A stretch of DNA of 64,000 nucleotides from Hydrotalea sandarakina (GCF_003254115.1 NZ_QKZV01000009.1:54681-118680); one strand, 5' to 3'. Counted from the first letter of the stretch, positions 46,978-55,723 are shown. Notes: a model not told the origin generated them from the sequence alone. Program-made: numbers and translations.

Positions 46978-47209
46978 AAATCACCTCCTCGGTTTTATTT
47001 TGTGCAATAGGTTTGCGTTGCGTAAAATTGGTATTACAGCCACCAACTCCACAACAGCCAATATTAGCCAAAGCCATATAAGCCACAACACCGCCAAAAA
47101 TGCCTAATAACCAATCGTGCGATATAAACGCTTGTACTATTGCAAAACCTGCAATAACCAAGCGAATAATGCGCATGAAATTCCAACCGTATTTTAATTG
47201 TTCTAGCAT
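46952..47209 (-). CDS. DUF2892-like small membrane protein
   Basis: 85-aa protein with two hydrophobic segments (about 15-30 and 33-50) and a Cys-rich stretch NIGCCGVGGCN (three Cys), followed by a polar cytoplasmic tail. It resembles the YgaP C-terminal DUF2892 region; in E. coli YgaP this membrane part is fused to a rhodanese, and here a separate rhodanese gene sits 19 bp upstream. Overlaps the next gene by 26 bp. Confidence 0.75.
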   Translation of the reverse strand: MLEQLKYGWNFMRIIRLVIAGFAIVQAFISHDWLLGIFGGVVAYMALANIGCCGVGGCNTNFTQRKPIAQNKTEEVIYEELDAQK

Positions 47210-47228
47210 GACAAAAAGTTAAAGAGCA

Positions 47229-47537
47229 CTATAATTTTTTTTCTAACATAAACCAAGCACCACCATTATACACTTCAACACCTGCAGCAGCTAAAACAGA
47301 TTTAGCCATACCGCTGCGGGCACCACTGCGGCAACAAGTAATAATCGGTTTATTTTTCTTTTTTAATTCAGCAGCCTTTTGTTTAATCTGATCAACCGGA
47401 ATATTAATAGCACCTTTTATGTGGCCTGTTTTAAATTCCGCGGGTGTTCTTACATCTACAATAATTGCACCTTTGCTTTGCAACTCCCGAAAATCAACTT
47501 TTTTTCCTGAAAAAATTTTCTTTAAGAATGATAACAT
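47229..47537 (-). CDS. Single-domain rhodanese A
   Basis: 102-aa rhodanese. An N-terminal hydrophobic/basic segment (MLSFLKKIFSGKK) precedes the domain; active-site loop CRSGARSG with the persulfide Cys in ITCCRSG. It shares this loop with the next rhodanese, indicating a tandem duplication. Likely transfers sulfane sulfur from persulfide to thiol or sulfite acceptors. Confidence 0.92.
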   Translation of the reverse strand: MLSFLKKIFSGKKVDFRELQSKGAIIVDVRTPAEFKTGHIKGAINIPVDQIKQKAAELKKKNKPIITCCRSGARSGMAKSVLAAAGVEVYNGGAWFMLEKKL

Positions 47538-47547
47538 AATTTCAATT

Positions 47548-47829
47548 TTAGTTTAATAGCATTTGCATATCAGCCAATCCACCACCGTTATATACTTCAT
47601 TAATACCTGATTGTTTTAAAATAGACATAGCCATTCCGCTACGTGCACCACTGCGGCAATAAACCACTATGGGTTTAGGCATTTTTTCAAATTCGCTAAT
47701 TCTGCTTTGCACTTCGTCTAATGGAATATTAACTGCTCCATCTATATGTCCGCTTTGGTATTCCATTACGGTACGCACATCTACTATACTGGTTTGTGCT
47801 TGATTAACGATTTCTTTTAAAGACGACAT
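47548..47829 (-). CDS. Single-domain rhodanese B
   Basis: 93-aa rhodanese; active loop VVYCRSGARSGMAMS. The start ATG 47829 (MSSLKEIV) is chosen over 47874, which would overlap the upstream dioxygenase gene by 22 nt. 23 bp downstream of the persulfide dioxygenase gene, 10 bp before rhodanese A. Confidence 0.92.
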   Translation of the reverse strand: MSSLKEIVNQAQTSIVDVRTVMEYQSGHIDGAVNIPLDEVQSRISEFEKMPKPIVVYCRSGARSGMAMSILKQSGINEVYNGGGLADMQMLLN

Positions 47830-47852
47830 AATTGTTGTTGTTATTTTATGTT

Positions 47853-49271
47853 TTATAATAAAGTACTTGGACAAACGTAATCTGTAATTGGGAATAAGCC
47901 GGTGGCTTTGATAGCAGAAAATCCTCCTTTTACGTCAATTAAATTATCAAATCCGCGAGCTCTTAGTATAGAATTAAAAATCATGGAACGATATCCGCCT
48001 GCACAATGTACATAGTAGGTTTTATTTTTATCAATTAAGCTCATGCTGTCGTTAATAAAATCGAGTGGTGCATTTTCTGCATTAATAATATGTTCACTTA
48101 AATATTCGCTGTTTTTGCGAACATCTAAAATATTTACCTCTTCCTGTTTCATTTTCTCAGCCAATTCTTCGGGAGTAACAGATACAATTGTATCAATTTC
48201 TTTACCGGCAGCTTTCCAGGCATTAAATCCACCTTTCAAATAACCAATGGTATAATCATATCCTACACGGGCTAAGCGAGTTATAACTTCTTCTTCTCGT
48301 CCTTCATCGGTTACCAATAATATTTCTTGTTTAATATCTGGAATCATAGCACCCACCCATGGCGCGAAGTTACCATCAATACCAATGTTAATAGAATTCG
48401 GGATAAATCCTTTTGCAAAATCTTGTGCATTACGGGTATCTAACACAATAGCGCCGGTTTCATTCGCTGCAGTTTCAAAAGCCTCCGGTGAAAGTGCATG
48501 TTGACCACGTTCCAACACTTTATCAATGCTTTCATAGCCTTGAATGTTCAACATTACATTTAAAGGGAAATAAGCAGGGGGCGCTACTAAGCCATTTGTT
48601 ACTTCTTTTATAAATTCGGCCTCGGTCATATCAGCACGCAAAGCATAATTGGTTTTCTTTTGATTACCTAACGTATCGGTAGTTTCCTTGCTCATGTTTT
48701 TTCCACAAGCACTGCCGGCTCCATGTGCGGGATATACCACTACATCATCGGGTAAAGGCATAATTTTATTACGCAATGAATGAAATAAATGAGATGCCAG
48801 TTTATCTTGTGTTAAATCGGCTTTTACTTTTTGAGCTAAATCGGGGCGGCCTACATCACCAATGAATAAGGTATCACCACTGAATAACGCGGTAGGCTTT
48901 CCGTTTTCATCTTTTAACAAATAACAAGTGCTTTCCATAGTATGCCCCGGTGTATGCAACACTTGTATGGTTACTTTACCTACTTTTAATTCCTCGCCAT
49001 CTTTGGCACTGTAAAAGTCAAAAGCAGGTTGCGCATTTGGGCCATAAACAATAGGGGCACCGGTTTTTTTAGAAAGATCTAAATGCCCAGAAACAAAATC
49101 GGCATGAAAGTGGGTTTCCAAAACATATTTAATTTTGGCACCATTTCTTTCTGCTTTTTGAATATAGGGTTCTACTTCGCGAAGCGGATCAATTATTACC
49201 GCTTCACCATCACTTTCAATATAGTAAGCACCTTGTGCTAAGCAACCGGTATAAATTTGTTCAACTATCAT
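47853..49271 (-). CDS. CstB-like persulfide dioxygenase with two rhodanese domains
   Basis: 472-aa fusion. Residues 1 to about 250 are a metallo-beta-lactamase-fold persulfide dioxygenase (ETHE1 type): THFHADFVSGH (53-63), His110, Asp133 and His183 supply iron and second-shell residues. About 262-360 is a rhodanese fold whose active loop TDEGRE (321-326) has no cysteine; about 366-465 is a second rhodanese with Cys423 in HCAGGYRS. That order, with an inactive middle rhodanese, is the one known for Staphylococcus CstB, which turns persulfide and oxygen into thiosulfate. First gene of a long operon; a TGA-N6-TCA box lies 50 bp upstream. Confidence 0.93.
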   Translation of the reverse strand: MIVEQIYTGCLAQGAYYIESDGEAVIIDPLREVEPYIQKAERNGAKIKYVLETHFHADFVSGHLDLSKKTGAPIVYGPNAQPAFDFYSAKDGEELKVGKVTIQVLHTPGHTMESTCYLLKDENGKPTALFSGDTLFIGDVGRPDLAQKVKADLTQDKLASHLFHSLRNKIMPLPDDVVVYPAHGAGSACGKNMSKETTDTLGNQKKTNYALRADMTEAEFIKEVTNGLVAPPAYFPLNVMLNIQGYESIDKVLERGQHALSPEAFETAANETGAIVLDTRNAQDFAKGFIPNSINIGIDGNFAPWVGAMIPDIKQEILLVTDEGREEEVITRLARVGYDYTIGYLKGGFNAWKAAGKEIDTIVSVTPEELAEKMKQEEVNILDVRKNSEYLSEHIINAENAPLDFINDSMSLIDKNKTYYVHCAGGYRSMIFNSILRARGFDNLIDVKGGFSAIKATGLFPITDYVCPSTLL

Positions 49272-49320
49272 AAGCGCATTTTTTAGAATGATAAAATTAG
49301 TAAATTGATTTTATGCTATT

Positions 49321-49336
49321 GGTGATACAAATCACA
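49321..49336. promoter_or_regulatory. Crp/Fnr-type box upstream of the persulfide dioxygenase gene
   Basis: GGTGA-TACAAA-TCACA. A TAATTTTA sequence (minus strand 49299-49292), one base off the -7 consensus, lies 29.5 bp from its centre, the geometry of an activator at about -42. Confidence 0.65.
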
Positions 49337-49352
49337 CACATCAGTTAATTTT

Positions 49353-50156
49353 TTAGTGTAACCACAATTCTTTAACAATGATATAAATACCCATAATTAA
49401 AACAAACCAACCAAAGCCCTTTTTTAATTTATCGCCATGAATTTTTTTCCCTAACCATCCGCCAATAAAAATGCCAATTATGGCAATGAGGGTTACGACA
49501 ATTAAAAATTTCCAATCTATTTCAAAGTGTCCCAAGTCGCCGGTAAATCCTATTAATGAATTCAATGCAATGATGAATAATGATGTTCCTACAGCTTCTT
49601 TCATGGGCAATCCTACCAACAATACCAGTGTAGGTATTAACAGAAATCCACCGCCGGCACCTAACAAGCCGGTAATAAATCCAATGCCAATTCCGTAAAC
49701 CAATAATTTGGGAATATTTATTTTTTTGTCAGAAACAACATCAGAGGTTTCTTTCTTTTTTCCGCTGCGCATCATTGACAAAGAAGCCATTACCATTAAA
49801 ATGGCAAACAATACCATTGTCATAATATTTTCAGTAATGACAAATGAGCCAATGGTGGCAATTTTTTTAGGTATGGCCGGAATGAAATATTTGCGGGTTA
49901 GGTAAACGGTTGCGATAGATGAAATGCCAAACAATAAGCCTGTTTTAATGCTTACCAAACCGCGTCTGTAATTATTGTAAGCACCTACTAAACTGGTTGA
50001 GCCAACCACAAACAACGAATAAGATGTGGCCAATAAAGGATTAACACTAAACAAATATACCATAACCGGTACCGTTAGTATAGAACCGCCACCACCAATT
50101 AAACCTAGTGATATGCCTATTAATGCTGAAGCTAAATAACCAAAAACAGGATGCAT
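49353..50156 (-). CDS. TauE/SafE-family sulfite (or sulfur anion) exporter
   Basis: 267-aa inner-membrane protein with about eight helices and the two family repeats ALIGISLGLIGGGGSILTVPVM and IGFITGLLGAGGGFLLIPTLVL. Start ATG 50156 (MHPVFGYLAS) fits the family; the frame to 50210 adds 18 residues and enters the regulatory box. Its place between SQR and persulfide dioxygenase suits export of sulfite or thiosulfate made from sulfide. Confidence 0.9.
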   Translation of the reverse strand: MHPVFGYLASALIGISLGLIGGGGSILTVPVMVYLFSVNPLLATSYSLFVVGSTSLVGAYNNYRRGLVSIKTGLLFGISSIATVYLTRKYFIPAIPKKIATIGSFVITENIMTMVLFAILMVMASLSMMRSGKKKETSDVVSDKKINIPKLLVYGIGIGFITGLLGAGGGFLLIPTLVLLVGLPMKEAVGTSLFIIALNSLIGFTGDLGHFEIDWKFLIVVTLIAIIGIFIGGWLGKKIHGDKLKKGFGWFVLIMGIYIIVKELWLH

Positions 50157-50202
50157 TGATAAAAAATTTATGGTAAAATTGCTTATTAGGCGGCTTATAT
50201 AC

Positions 50203-50218
50203 AGTGACATGTATCACA
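50203..50218. promoter_or_regulatory. Crp/Fnr-type box upstream of tauE
   Basis: AGTGA-CATGTA-TCACA, 47 bp before the chosen tauE start. No good -7 element was recognised below it. Confidence 0.6.
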
Positions 50219-50276
50219 CTTATCCGCAATTGGAATAAAATAAAAATATTTTTAACTTGTTGTTTTGATTAAAACC

Positions 50277-50307
50277 AGGAGCCTACAAAAAATACAATGA
50301 GGCTCCT
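50277..50307 (-). terminator. Probable terminator after sqr
   Basis: AGGAGCCT (50277-50284) / AGGCTCCT (50300-50307), 15-nt loop, weak U tail on the minus strand. Confidence 0.6.
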
Positions 50308-50325
50308 AGTTAAAAACGTGAATAA

Positions 50326-51522
50326 TTATGCTGTACCGGGTAAAATTTTATGCCAGTACATCCAAGGAAGAATTTTTGTTTTTAAAATCCACATTGTCCA
50401 CCTTTCTTTACTTTGGTCAAACGGAAAAGTTTCCATGGGTTGATTATTGTAATCAAATTCAGCTAATACCAATTTGCCGTAACCGGTTACCAACGGGCAT
50501 GAAGTGTAACCGTTATAAGATGCTGTCATCGGTTGTGCATTAATCAACGACAACAAATTCTGCACCAATACGGGTGCCTGCTTCCGAATGGCTGCACCGG
50601 TTCGTGAAGTGGGTAAACTGGATGCATCACCTAATGAAAAGATATTGGCATACTTTACATGCTGTAATGTGTTTTTATCTACATCAACCCATCCGGCAGC
50701 ATTGGCTAAAGGACTATTACGCACAAAATCAGGAGCGCTTTGCGGAGGCGTAACATGTATCATATCAAAATTTACCCAATATTCCTGATCTTTATTTTGC
50801 TCACCAAAGCCTATGAATTTTGCTTTTTTTGCAGGGCCATCAATCTCATCTAATCTAACAAAAAACTGAGTTTTAATGTTGCCGCGAGCAGCCACTTTTT
50901 TTAAAGTATTTTCATATTTTTCTACTCCAAATAAACGGGTTCCACCACTCCAGTACTCTACTTGAGTTTTATCCAGTAAGCCATGTTTTCTAAAATAATC
51001 GGTAGCTAAAAACATAATTTTCATGGGTGCGCCACCGCATTTCACCGGTGTGTTTGGATTAGTAAAGATGGCACGTCCGCCTTTGAAGTTTTTAATGCAC
51101 TCCCAGGTATAATTAACGGTTTGAAAACTGTAATTAGAACAAACACCATTTTTTCCCAGCGTTTCGGGCAAGCCTTTAATAGCACTCCAGTTTAATTGAA
51201 TACCCGGTGCCACTACTAAATATTCATATTCCACTTCCGATCCATCGGCTAACGATACCTTATTGACGTCGGGTAAAAAACCACTCACTCTTTGTTGAAT
51301 CCAATGCACTTGCTTGGGCATTACCGAAGCTTCAGACCTAACCGTATCGTTAATATTAAATGCACCACCGCCTACCAGTGTCCATGCGGGCTGGTAATAA
51401 TGTTTTTCAGCGGGGTCAATAATAGCAATATCTAATTGCTTATTTTTTAGCAATAATTTACTGGCAACAGAAATGCCCGCATTTCCGCCGCCAACAATTA
51501 CAATTTGATGTTTTACTGGCAT
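50326..51522 (-). CDS. sqr: Sulfide:quinone oxidoreductase, type II-like
   Basis: FAD enzyme oxidising sulfide to sulfane sulfur and reducing membrane quinone. FAD loop IVIVGGGNAGISVA (7-20); redox cysteines Cys162 (VKCGGAP) and Cys342 (YTSCPLVTGYGKLVL), plus Cys128, correspond to the catalytic pair of SQRDL-type (type II) enzymes. The second FAD motif is YANIFSLGDASSLPTSRTGAAIRKQAP; the C-terminal Trp/Pro-rich helix (WTMWILKTKILPWMYW) would dip into the membrane. 398 aa. A near-perfect palindrome lies 48 bp upstream. Confidence 0.95.
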   Translation of the reverse strand: MPVKHQIVIVGGGNAGISVASKLLLKNKQLDIAIIDPAEKHYYQPAWTLVGGGAFNINDTVRSEASVMPKQVHWIQQRVSGFLPDVNKVSLADGSEVEYEYLVVAPGIQLNWSAIKGLPETLGKNGVCSNYSFQTVNYTWECIKNFKGGRAIFTNPNTPVKCGGAPMKIMFLATDYFRKHGLLDKTQVEYWSGGTRLFGVEKYENTLKKVAARGNIKTQFFVRLDEIDGPAKKAKFIGFGEQNKDQEYWVNFDMIHVTPPQSAPDFVRNSPLANAAGWVDVDKNTLQHVKYANIFSLGDASSLPTSRTGAAIRKQAPVLVQNLLSLINAQPMTASYNGYTSCPLVTGYGKLVLAEFDYNNQPMETFPFDQSKERWTMWILKTKILPWMYWHKILPGTA

Positions 51523-51569
51523 AGCAATGTTATTTTAAGTGGAAAATAATACAATACAAGATAACAATA

Positions 51570-51585
51570 TGTGACTAAAATCACA
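51570..51585. promoter_or_regulatory. Crp/Fnr-type box upstream of sqr
   Basis: TGTGA-CTAAAA-TCACA, a perfect CRP-type palindrome whose symmetry extends one base further each side. The strongest of the island's boxes. A TATTTTCC sequence (51548-51541, minus) lies 29.5 bp from the centre. Confidence 0.75.
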
Positions 51586-51647
51586 TAAAATATTTTTTTT
51601 ATTAGTCTATTTACTCTATAGGGTTTAAATACAACCACCCAAATGGA

Positions 51648-52682
51648 TTAGTAGCTATTTTCATCAAGTTTAACCTTACCCTTAAATGTCCAAAACACAA
51701 AGCTGGTATATACTGCAATAATAGGCACCCCTATAGCTGCAATGATGAGCATAATGGTGAGAGAACGTGATGATGAAGCTGCATTATGTACGGTTAAAGA
51801 ATAAAGCGGATTGATGTTGGAACGTACAATATGCGGATATAAGTTCATGGCAAAAGTAATGAGCAACAATGCCACTGTAAGTGCCGATGAAAAAAAGGCA
51901 GCCAGGTATTTTCCCAACTCTAACAAACGCCTTGTGTTAATGGTATTAAACACCGTAATAACCGGAACAGCTATTAAAAAAGGATAGCGTTTGATGGTGT
52001 TGGCCATATGAGGATAATAAACCAAAGTAACTATGGTTAGCAACATATAAAAAACAACAAACACCCTACTGGTATCATGCACCATTAATGATAATTTGGT
52101 GTACAATCGTTTTTCTGTTTTCATAACCAAATAAATGGAACCGTGCATGGCAAATAATGATAAAGTAGTAGCACCCGTTAACAGTGCGTAGGGATTTAAC
52201 AACTGCAAAAAGTGCCCGGTATATTCATAATGTGAATCAATAGGCAGGCCGATTATTAAGTTGCCTAAAACAACACCCAATAAAAAGCCAATTAAAGCAC
52301 TGGAAACGGAATACAACACATCCCACATTTGTCGCCACCAACGCATTGGCTCCTTACTGCGAAATTCAATAGAAATTGCCCGCAGAATTAACAACACTAA
52401 AAACAACATAAATGGAATATAGAATGCCGAAAAAATGGTTGCATACACATCGGGAAAGCCTGCAAATAAAGCACCGCCCCCAATTACCAGCCAAACTTCA
52501 TTCCCATCCCAAACCGGGCCAATGGCATTAAGCGCAATGCGGCGACTTTCTTCTTTTTTAAATAACAGGTGAATAGCACCGGCGCCTAAATCAAAACCAT
52601 CTAATATGGCATAACCGGTAAAAACGGCGCCAACAATGGCAAACCACCAGGTTGAAAGTTCTATTCCTAAAAAAGTTTCCAT
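51648..52682 (-). CDS. cydB: Cytochrome bd oxidase subunit II
   Basis: 344-aa membrane subunit with eight or nine helices. Family blocks AILDGFDLGAGAIHLLFKKEESRRIALNAIGPVWDGNEVWLVIGGGALFAGFP and WWRQMWDVLYSVSSALIGFLLG are clear. Starts 1 bp after the cydA stop. No cydX-like short ORF was seen after it. It pairs with CydA to give a high-affinity quinol oxidase. Confidence 0.96.
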   Translation of the reverse strand: METFLGIELSTWWFAIVGAVFTGYAILDGFDLGAGAIHLLFKKEESRRIALNAIGPVWDGNEVWLVIGGGALFAGFPDVYATIFSAFYIPFMLFLVLLILRAISIEFRSKEPMRWWRQMWDVLYSVSSALIGFLLGVVLGNLIIGLPIDSHYEYTGHFLQLLNPYALLTGATTLSLFAMHGSIYLVMKTEKRLYTKLSLMVHDTSRVFVVFYMLLTIVTLVYYPHMANTIKRYPFLIAVPVITVFNTINTRRLLELGKYLAAFFSSALTVALLLITFAMNLYPHIVRSNINPLYSLTVHNAASSSRSLTIMLIIAAIGVPIIAVYTSFVFWTFKGKVKLDENSY

Positions 52683-52683
52683 A

Positions 52684-54063
52684 TTATGAATGCATTATAG
52701 GGTTATCGCGTTTAGTTGTGGGATTTTCGTCTGCAACAATTGCAAAATCATCCAAGCCATGTTTAATTTTTTTGTTCAACATATAAATGAACAAGGTAAA
52801 CAACAGCACATACAATACCGTAAATAATATTAAGGAAAACAATACTTCATTCTGTTTCACTGCTTTTGATAAGGCATCGCTGGTGCGCAATAAACCATAT
52901 ACTACCCAAGGTTGGCGTCCTACTTCTGCAGAATACCAACCCAATTGGTTGGCCAGTTCAGGTAACAAAACCGCAAATGCAAATACCAGCATTAACCATT
53001 TTTGCTGAAACAATTTTTTTCGCCACAACAAATAACTTGCATATAGGGTTAAGGCAATTAGCAGCAATCCAATAGCTACCATAAAATGGTAGGTTTGAAA
53101 AACAAAGTTTACAGCGGTAGGGCGGTCTTCCGGTTTAAAATAACGCAGTCCTTTTATTGGACTTGAGAAATTACCATCTACTAAAAAAGATAAACCACCC
53201 GGAATTTTAATACCCGAAACTTGCTCGGTTTTATTGTTCACATAACCCACCAAATACATATCGGCAGCAGCCAAGCTATCATAGTGCCCTTCAAAAGCAG
53301 CCAATTTAGCCGGTTGATTAACGGCCACCCCTTTAGCAGAATGATGCCCCAACAATAACTGCAGCAAAGCCGATACCGTTGCCACGGCTAAAGCTACTTT
53401 AAAAGCTTTTTTAGAAATTTCAACATACTTGTTTTTATATATGTAATAAGCATGCACACTTAACACTAAAAATGAACCGGCTAAAAATGCACCCACCCAA
53501 ACATGTAATAGCCTATCAACAGAAGATGGGTTAAATACCATAGCCCAGAAATCGGTTATTTCGGCACGAACAGCTAAATCGTGGCCTACTAAATGATAAC
53601 CTGCCGGTGTTTGTTGCCAAGAGTTTGCTACTACTATCCAAACTGCAGAAAACATGGAACCCAAGGTTACCAACAAAGCAGAAATAAAATGCATGGTAGG
53701 CGATACTTTGTTCCATCCAAACAAAAGAACACCAAGGAAACCGGATTCCAGTGCAAAAGCAAAAATACCTTCAGCGGCCAATGCACTTCCAAATATATCG
53801 CCCACAAAACGCGAATAAGTAGCCCAATTGGTACCAAATTCAAATTCCATTACAATACCGGTTGCAACACCAATTCCGAAAATAAGCGCAAATATTTTTA
53901 TCCAAAACCGGGCAAGTTGGGCATACTGCGGATTTTTTGTTTTTAAATACAATCCTTCAAAACCTACCAACACAACACCCAAGCCAATGCTTAATGGCGG
54001 ATAGATATAATGAAAGGCAACCGTAAAGGCAAACTGTATTCGGGAAAGCAATTCTAAATCCAT
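52684..54063 (-). CDS. cydA: Cytochrome bd oxidase subunit I
   Basis: 459-aa haem-binding subunit oxidising quinol and reducing O2. His18 in FAFTVAFHYIYPPLSIGLG corresponds to the high-spin haem ligand; LESGFLGVLLFGWNKVSP and the GRQPWV motif (VGRQPWVVYGLLRT) are conserved. The Q-loop is short, as in the CIO/bd-S group. Start ATG 54063 (MDLELLSRIQ) is chosen; the 54099 frame adds 12 unconserved residues. Cytochrome bd resists sulfide in other bacteria, which makes sense of its place beside SQR. Confidence 0.96.
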   Translation of the reverse strand: MDLELLSRIQFAFTVAFHYIYPPLSIGLGVVLVGFEGLYLKTKNPQYAQLARFWIKIFALIFGIGVATGIVMEFEFGTNWATYSRFVGDIFGSALAAEGIFAFALESGFLGVLLFGWNKVSPTMHFISALLVTLGSMFSAVWIVVANSWQQTPAGYHLVGHDLAVRAEITDFWAMVFNPSSVDRLLHVWVGAFLAGSFLVLSVHAYYIYKNKYVEISKKAFKVALAVATVSALLQLLLGHHSAKGVAVNQPAKLAAFEGHYDSLAAADMYLVGYVNNKTEQVSGIKIPGGLSFLVDGNFSSPIKGLRYFKPEDRPTAVNFVFQTYHFMVAIGLLLIALTLYASYLLWRKKLFQQKWLMLVFAFAVLLPELANQLGWYSAEVGRQPWVVYGLLRTSDALSKAVKQNEVLFSLILFTVLYVLLFTLFIYMLNKKIKHGLDDFAIVADENPTTKRDNPIMHS

Positions 54064-54133
54064 ATTATTAAAATAATTTATGAAATTAACTGAATGCAAA
54101 ACCCTTTCACAAACGCAGGGTATAACAATATAG

Positions 54134-54141
54134 CAAAGTTA
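54134..54141 (-). promoter_or_regulatory. -7 element of cydAB
   Basis: Minus-strand TAACTTTG, exact TAnnTTTG match. The predicted start near 54129 puts the Crp/Fnr-type box at about -41; no -33 TTTG is present, as expected for an activator-dependent promoter. Confidence 0.65.
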
Positions 54142-54161
54142 TTGAACACGAACAACAGGAA

Positions 54162-54177
54162 TGTGATTTTAATTACA
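54162..54177. promoter_or_regulatory. Crp/Fnr-type box upstream of cydA
   Basis: TGTGA-TTTTAA-TTACA, one mismatch in the second half-site. Centre 54169.5, 28.5 bp above the TA of the cydA -7 element. Confidence 0.65.
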
Positions 54178-54371
54178 TTTCAAATTTTATTCGTTTAAAA
54201 CACTGTAGTGTTATTCCGTTTATCAAATCATAAATTTCAGTACCTATTGAATAAACAAAACCTAATTTCAATGATGCCATGTCAATAATTAAAAAAAAGC
54301 ATCTATAATAATGAAGTTGAATATATTAAATTGAATGTTAATCCAATATTTTATTTAAATATTGCACAGCT

Positions 54372-54387
54372 TATGATTAAAATCATA
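54372..54387. promoter_or_regulatory. Crp/Fnr-type box upstream of the second SQR-type gene
   Basis: TATGA-TTAAAA-TCATA, perfect 16-bp palindrome. A TA pair opening a weak -7 (TAATCCGG, 54408-54415) lies 28.5 bp downstream of the centre, as at cydA. Confidence 0.65.
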
Positions 54388-54457
54388 TGCACCACTAACA
54401 ACTATCATAATCCGGCCCAATTGGCGTAAGTAATTTTACATCGTCAAAGCAAAGCAT

Positions 54458-55693
54458 ATGAAACACATTGTAATATTAGGTGCCGGCACTGCAGGCACTA
54501 TGATGGCCAACCACCTGAAACACGAACTAAATTTGCATGAATGGGATATTAGTATTATTGATGAACGAAAAGAACATCACTACCAACCCGGTTATTTATT
54601 TTTACCATTTGACATTTACAGTCCTGAAGATATAATAAAATCTATCACTGAATTTATACCCAAAGGTGTAAACTTTATTAACGAAAGTATTGATAAGGTA
54701 GTTGCCGAAAAAAATACCGTGCTTTTAACTAACGGTACCGCCATTCCGTATGATATATTAATTATTGCTACCGGCGCAAAAATAGCACCGGAAGAAACAA
54801 CCGGTATGAAAGGTCCGGAATGGCATCGTTCAGTATTTGACTTTTACACATTTGAAGGGGCATTAGCACTCCGCAATAAATTAAGAGACTGGACAGGTGG
54901 AAACCTGGTAGTACATATTACCGAAATGCCCATTAAATGTCCGGTGGCACCTTTGGAATTTGCTTTCCTGGCCGATTCTTATTTTAAACATAAAAACATG
55001 CGTGACAAGGTAAATATCACCTTTGTTACACCTTTAAGCGGTGCTTTTACCAAACCCAAAAGTACTGAAGCATTACAGCATTTATTAGATGAAAAACATA
55101 TTAGCATTGTAAGCGACTTTGCCATTCAGGAAGTTGACAACGAAAACAAAAAAATAATTGATTACAGTGGTAAAGAAGTACCCTTTGATGTATTAGTTAC
55201 CGTACCCACTAACAAAGGCGATGCAGTAATGGAACGTTCCGGTTTGGGCGATGAGTTGAACTATGTACCAACCAACCGTGCCACATTACAATCAAAAGAA
55301 CACGAAAACATTTTTGTAATTGGCGATGCTTCCAATATTCCCGCTTCAAAAGCAGGTTCTGTGGCACACTTTGAAGCAGAAATTTTAACTGAAAATATTT
55401 TGCATTACATAAAAGGCGAACCCTTAAAAGAAGAGTTTGACGGCCACGCCAACTGCTTTATTGAAACAGGTAACGGTAAAGCATTGCTGATAGACTTTAA
55501 CTACACGCATGAACCTGTTGAAGGCACGTTCCCATTCCCCGGCGTTGGTCCGCTAAGGCTTTTAAAAGAAAGCCGTATGAACCATATGGGCAAATTAGCT
55601 TTTAGATGGATTTATTGGAACATGCTTTTGAAAGGAACGCATATACCCTTTGTTTCAGCTACCATGCAGGAAGCAGGTAAACACTTTGATTAA
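54458..55693 (+). CDS. SQR/FCC-type FAD-dependent oxidoreductase
   Basis: 411-aa pyridine nucleotide-disulfide-like flavoprotein distinct from sqr. FAD loop IVILGAGTAGTMMANHL; Cys161 in EMPIKCPVAPLEFAF and a second Cys in DGHANCFIETGNGKALLIDFNY are in the SQR positions; GDASNIPASKAGSVAHFEAE is the second FAD motif. The HYQPGYLFLPF segment is typical of SQR relatives. It leads a three-gene plus-strand unit with DsrC/TusE- and DsrE2-like proteins, so its electron or sulfur partner may be the DsrC-like protein. Sulfide or a persulfide is the likely substrate. Confidence 0.88.
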   Translation: MKHIVILGAGTAGTMMANHLKHELNLHEWDISIIDERKEHHYQPGYLFLPFDIYSPEDIIKSITEFIPKGVNFINESIDKVVAEKNTVLLTNGTAIPYDILIIATGAKIAPEETTGMKGPEWHRSVFDFYTFEGALALRNKLRDWTGGNLVVHITEMPIKCPVAPLEFAFLADSYFKHKNMRDKVNITFVTPLSGAFTKPKSTEALQHLLDEKHISIVSDFAIQEVDNENKKIIDYSGKEVPFDVLVTVPTNKGDAVMERSGLGDELNYVPTNRATLQSKEHENIFVIGDASNIPASKAGSVAHFEAEILTENILHYIKGEPLKEEFDGHANCFIETGNGKALLIDFNYTHEPVEGTFPFPGVGPLRLLKESRMNHMGKLAFRWIYWNMLLKGTHIPFVSATMQEAGKHFD

Positions 55694-55723
55694 ACAACAT
55701 TTTTCACCATAAAATAAAACACA

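Larger units (their letters stand above)
54064..54457. other. Divergent regulatory region between cydA and the second SQR-type gene
   Basis: 394 bp without genes. It holds one TGA-N6-TCA-type box for each direction (54162-54177 and 54372-54387), the cydA -7 element (54134-54141) and a palindrome AACACT-GT-AGTGTT at 54199-54212 of unknown role. Confidence 0.7.

Noticed and set aside
54199..54212. AACACT-GT-AGTGTT as another Crp/Fnr box
   Set aside because: It lacks the TGA/TCA half-sites and the N6 spacing; kept only as an unexplained palindrome.
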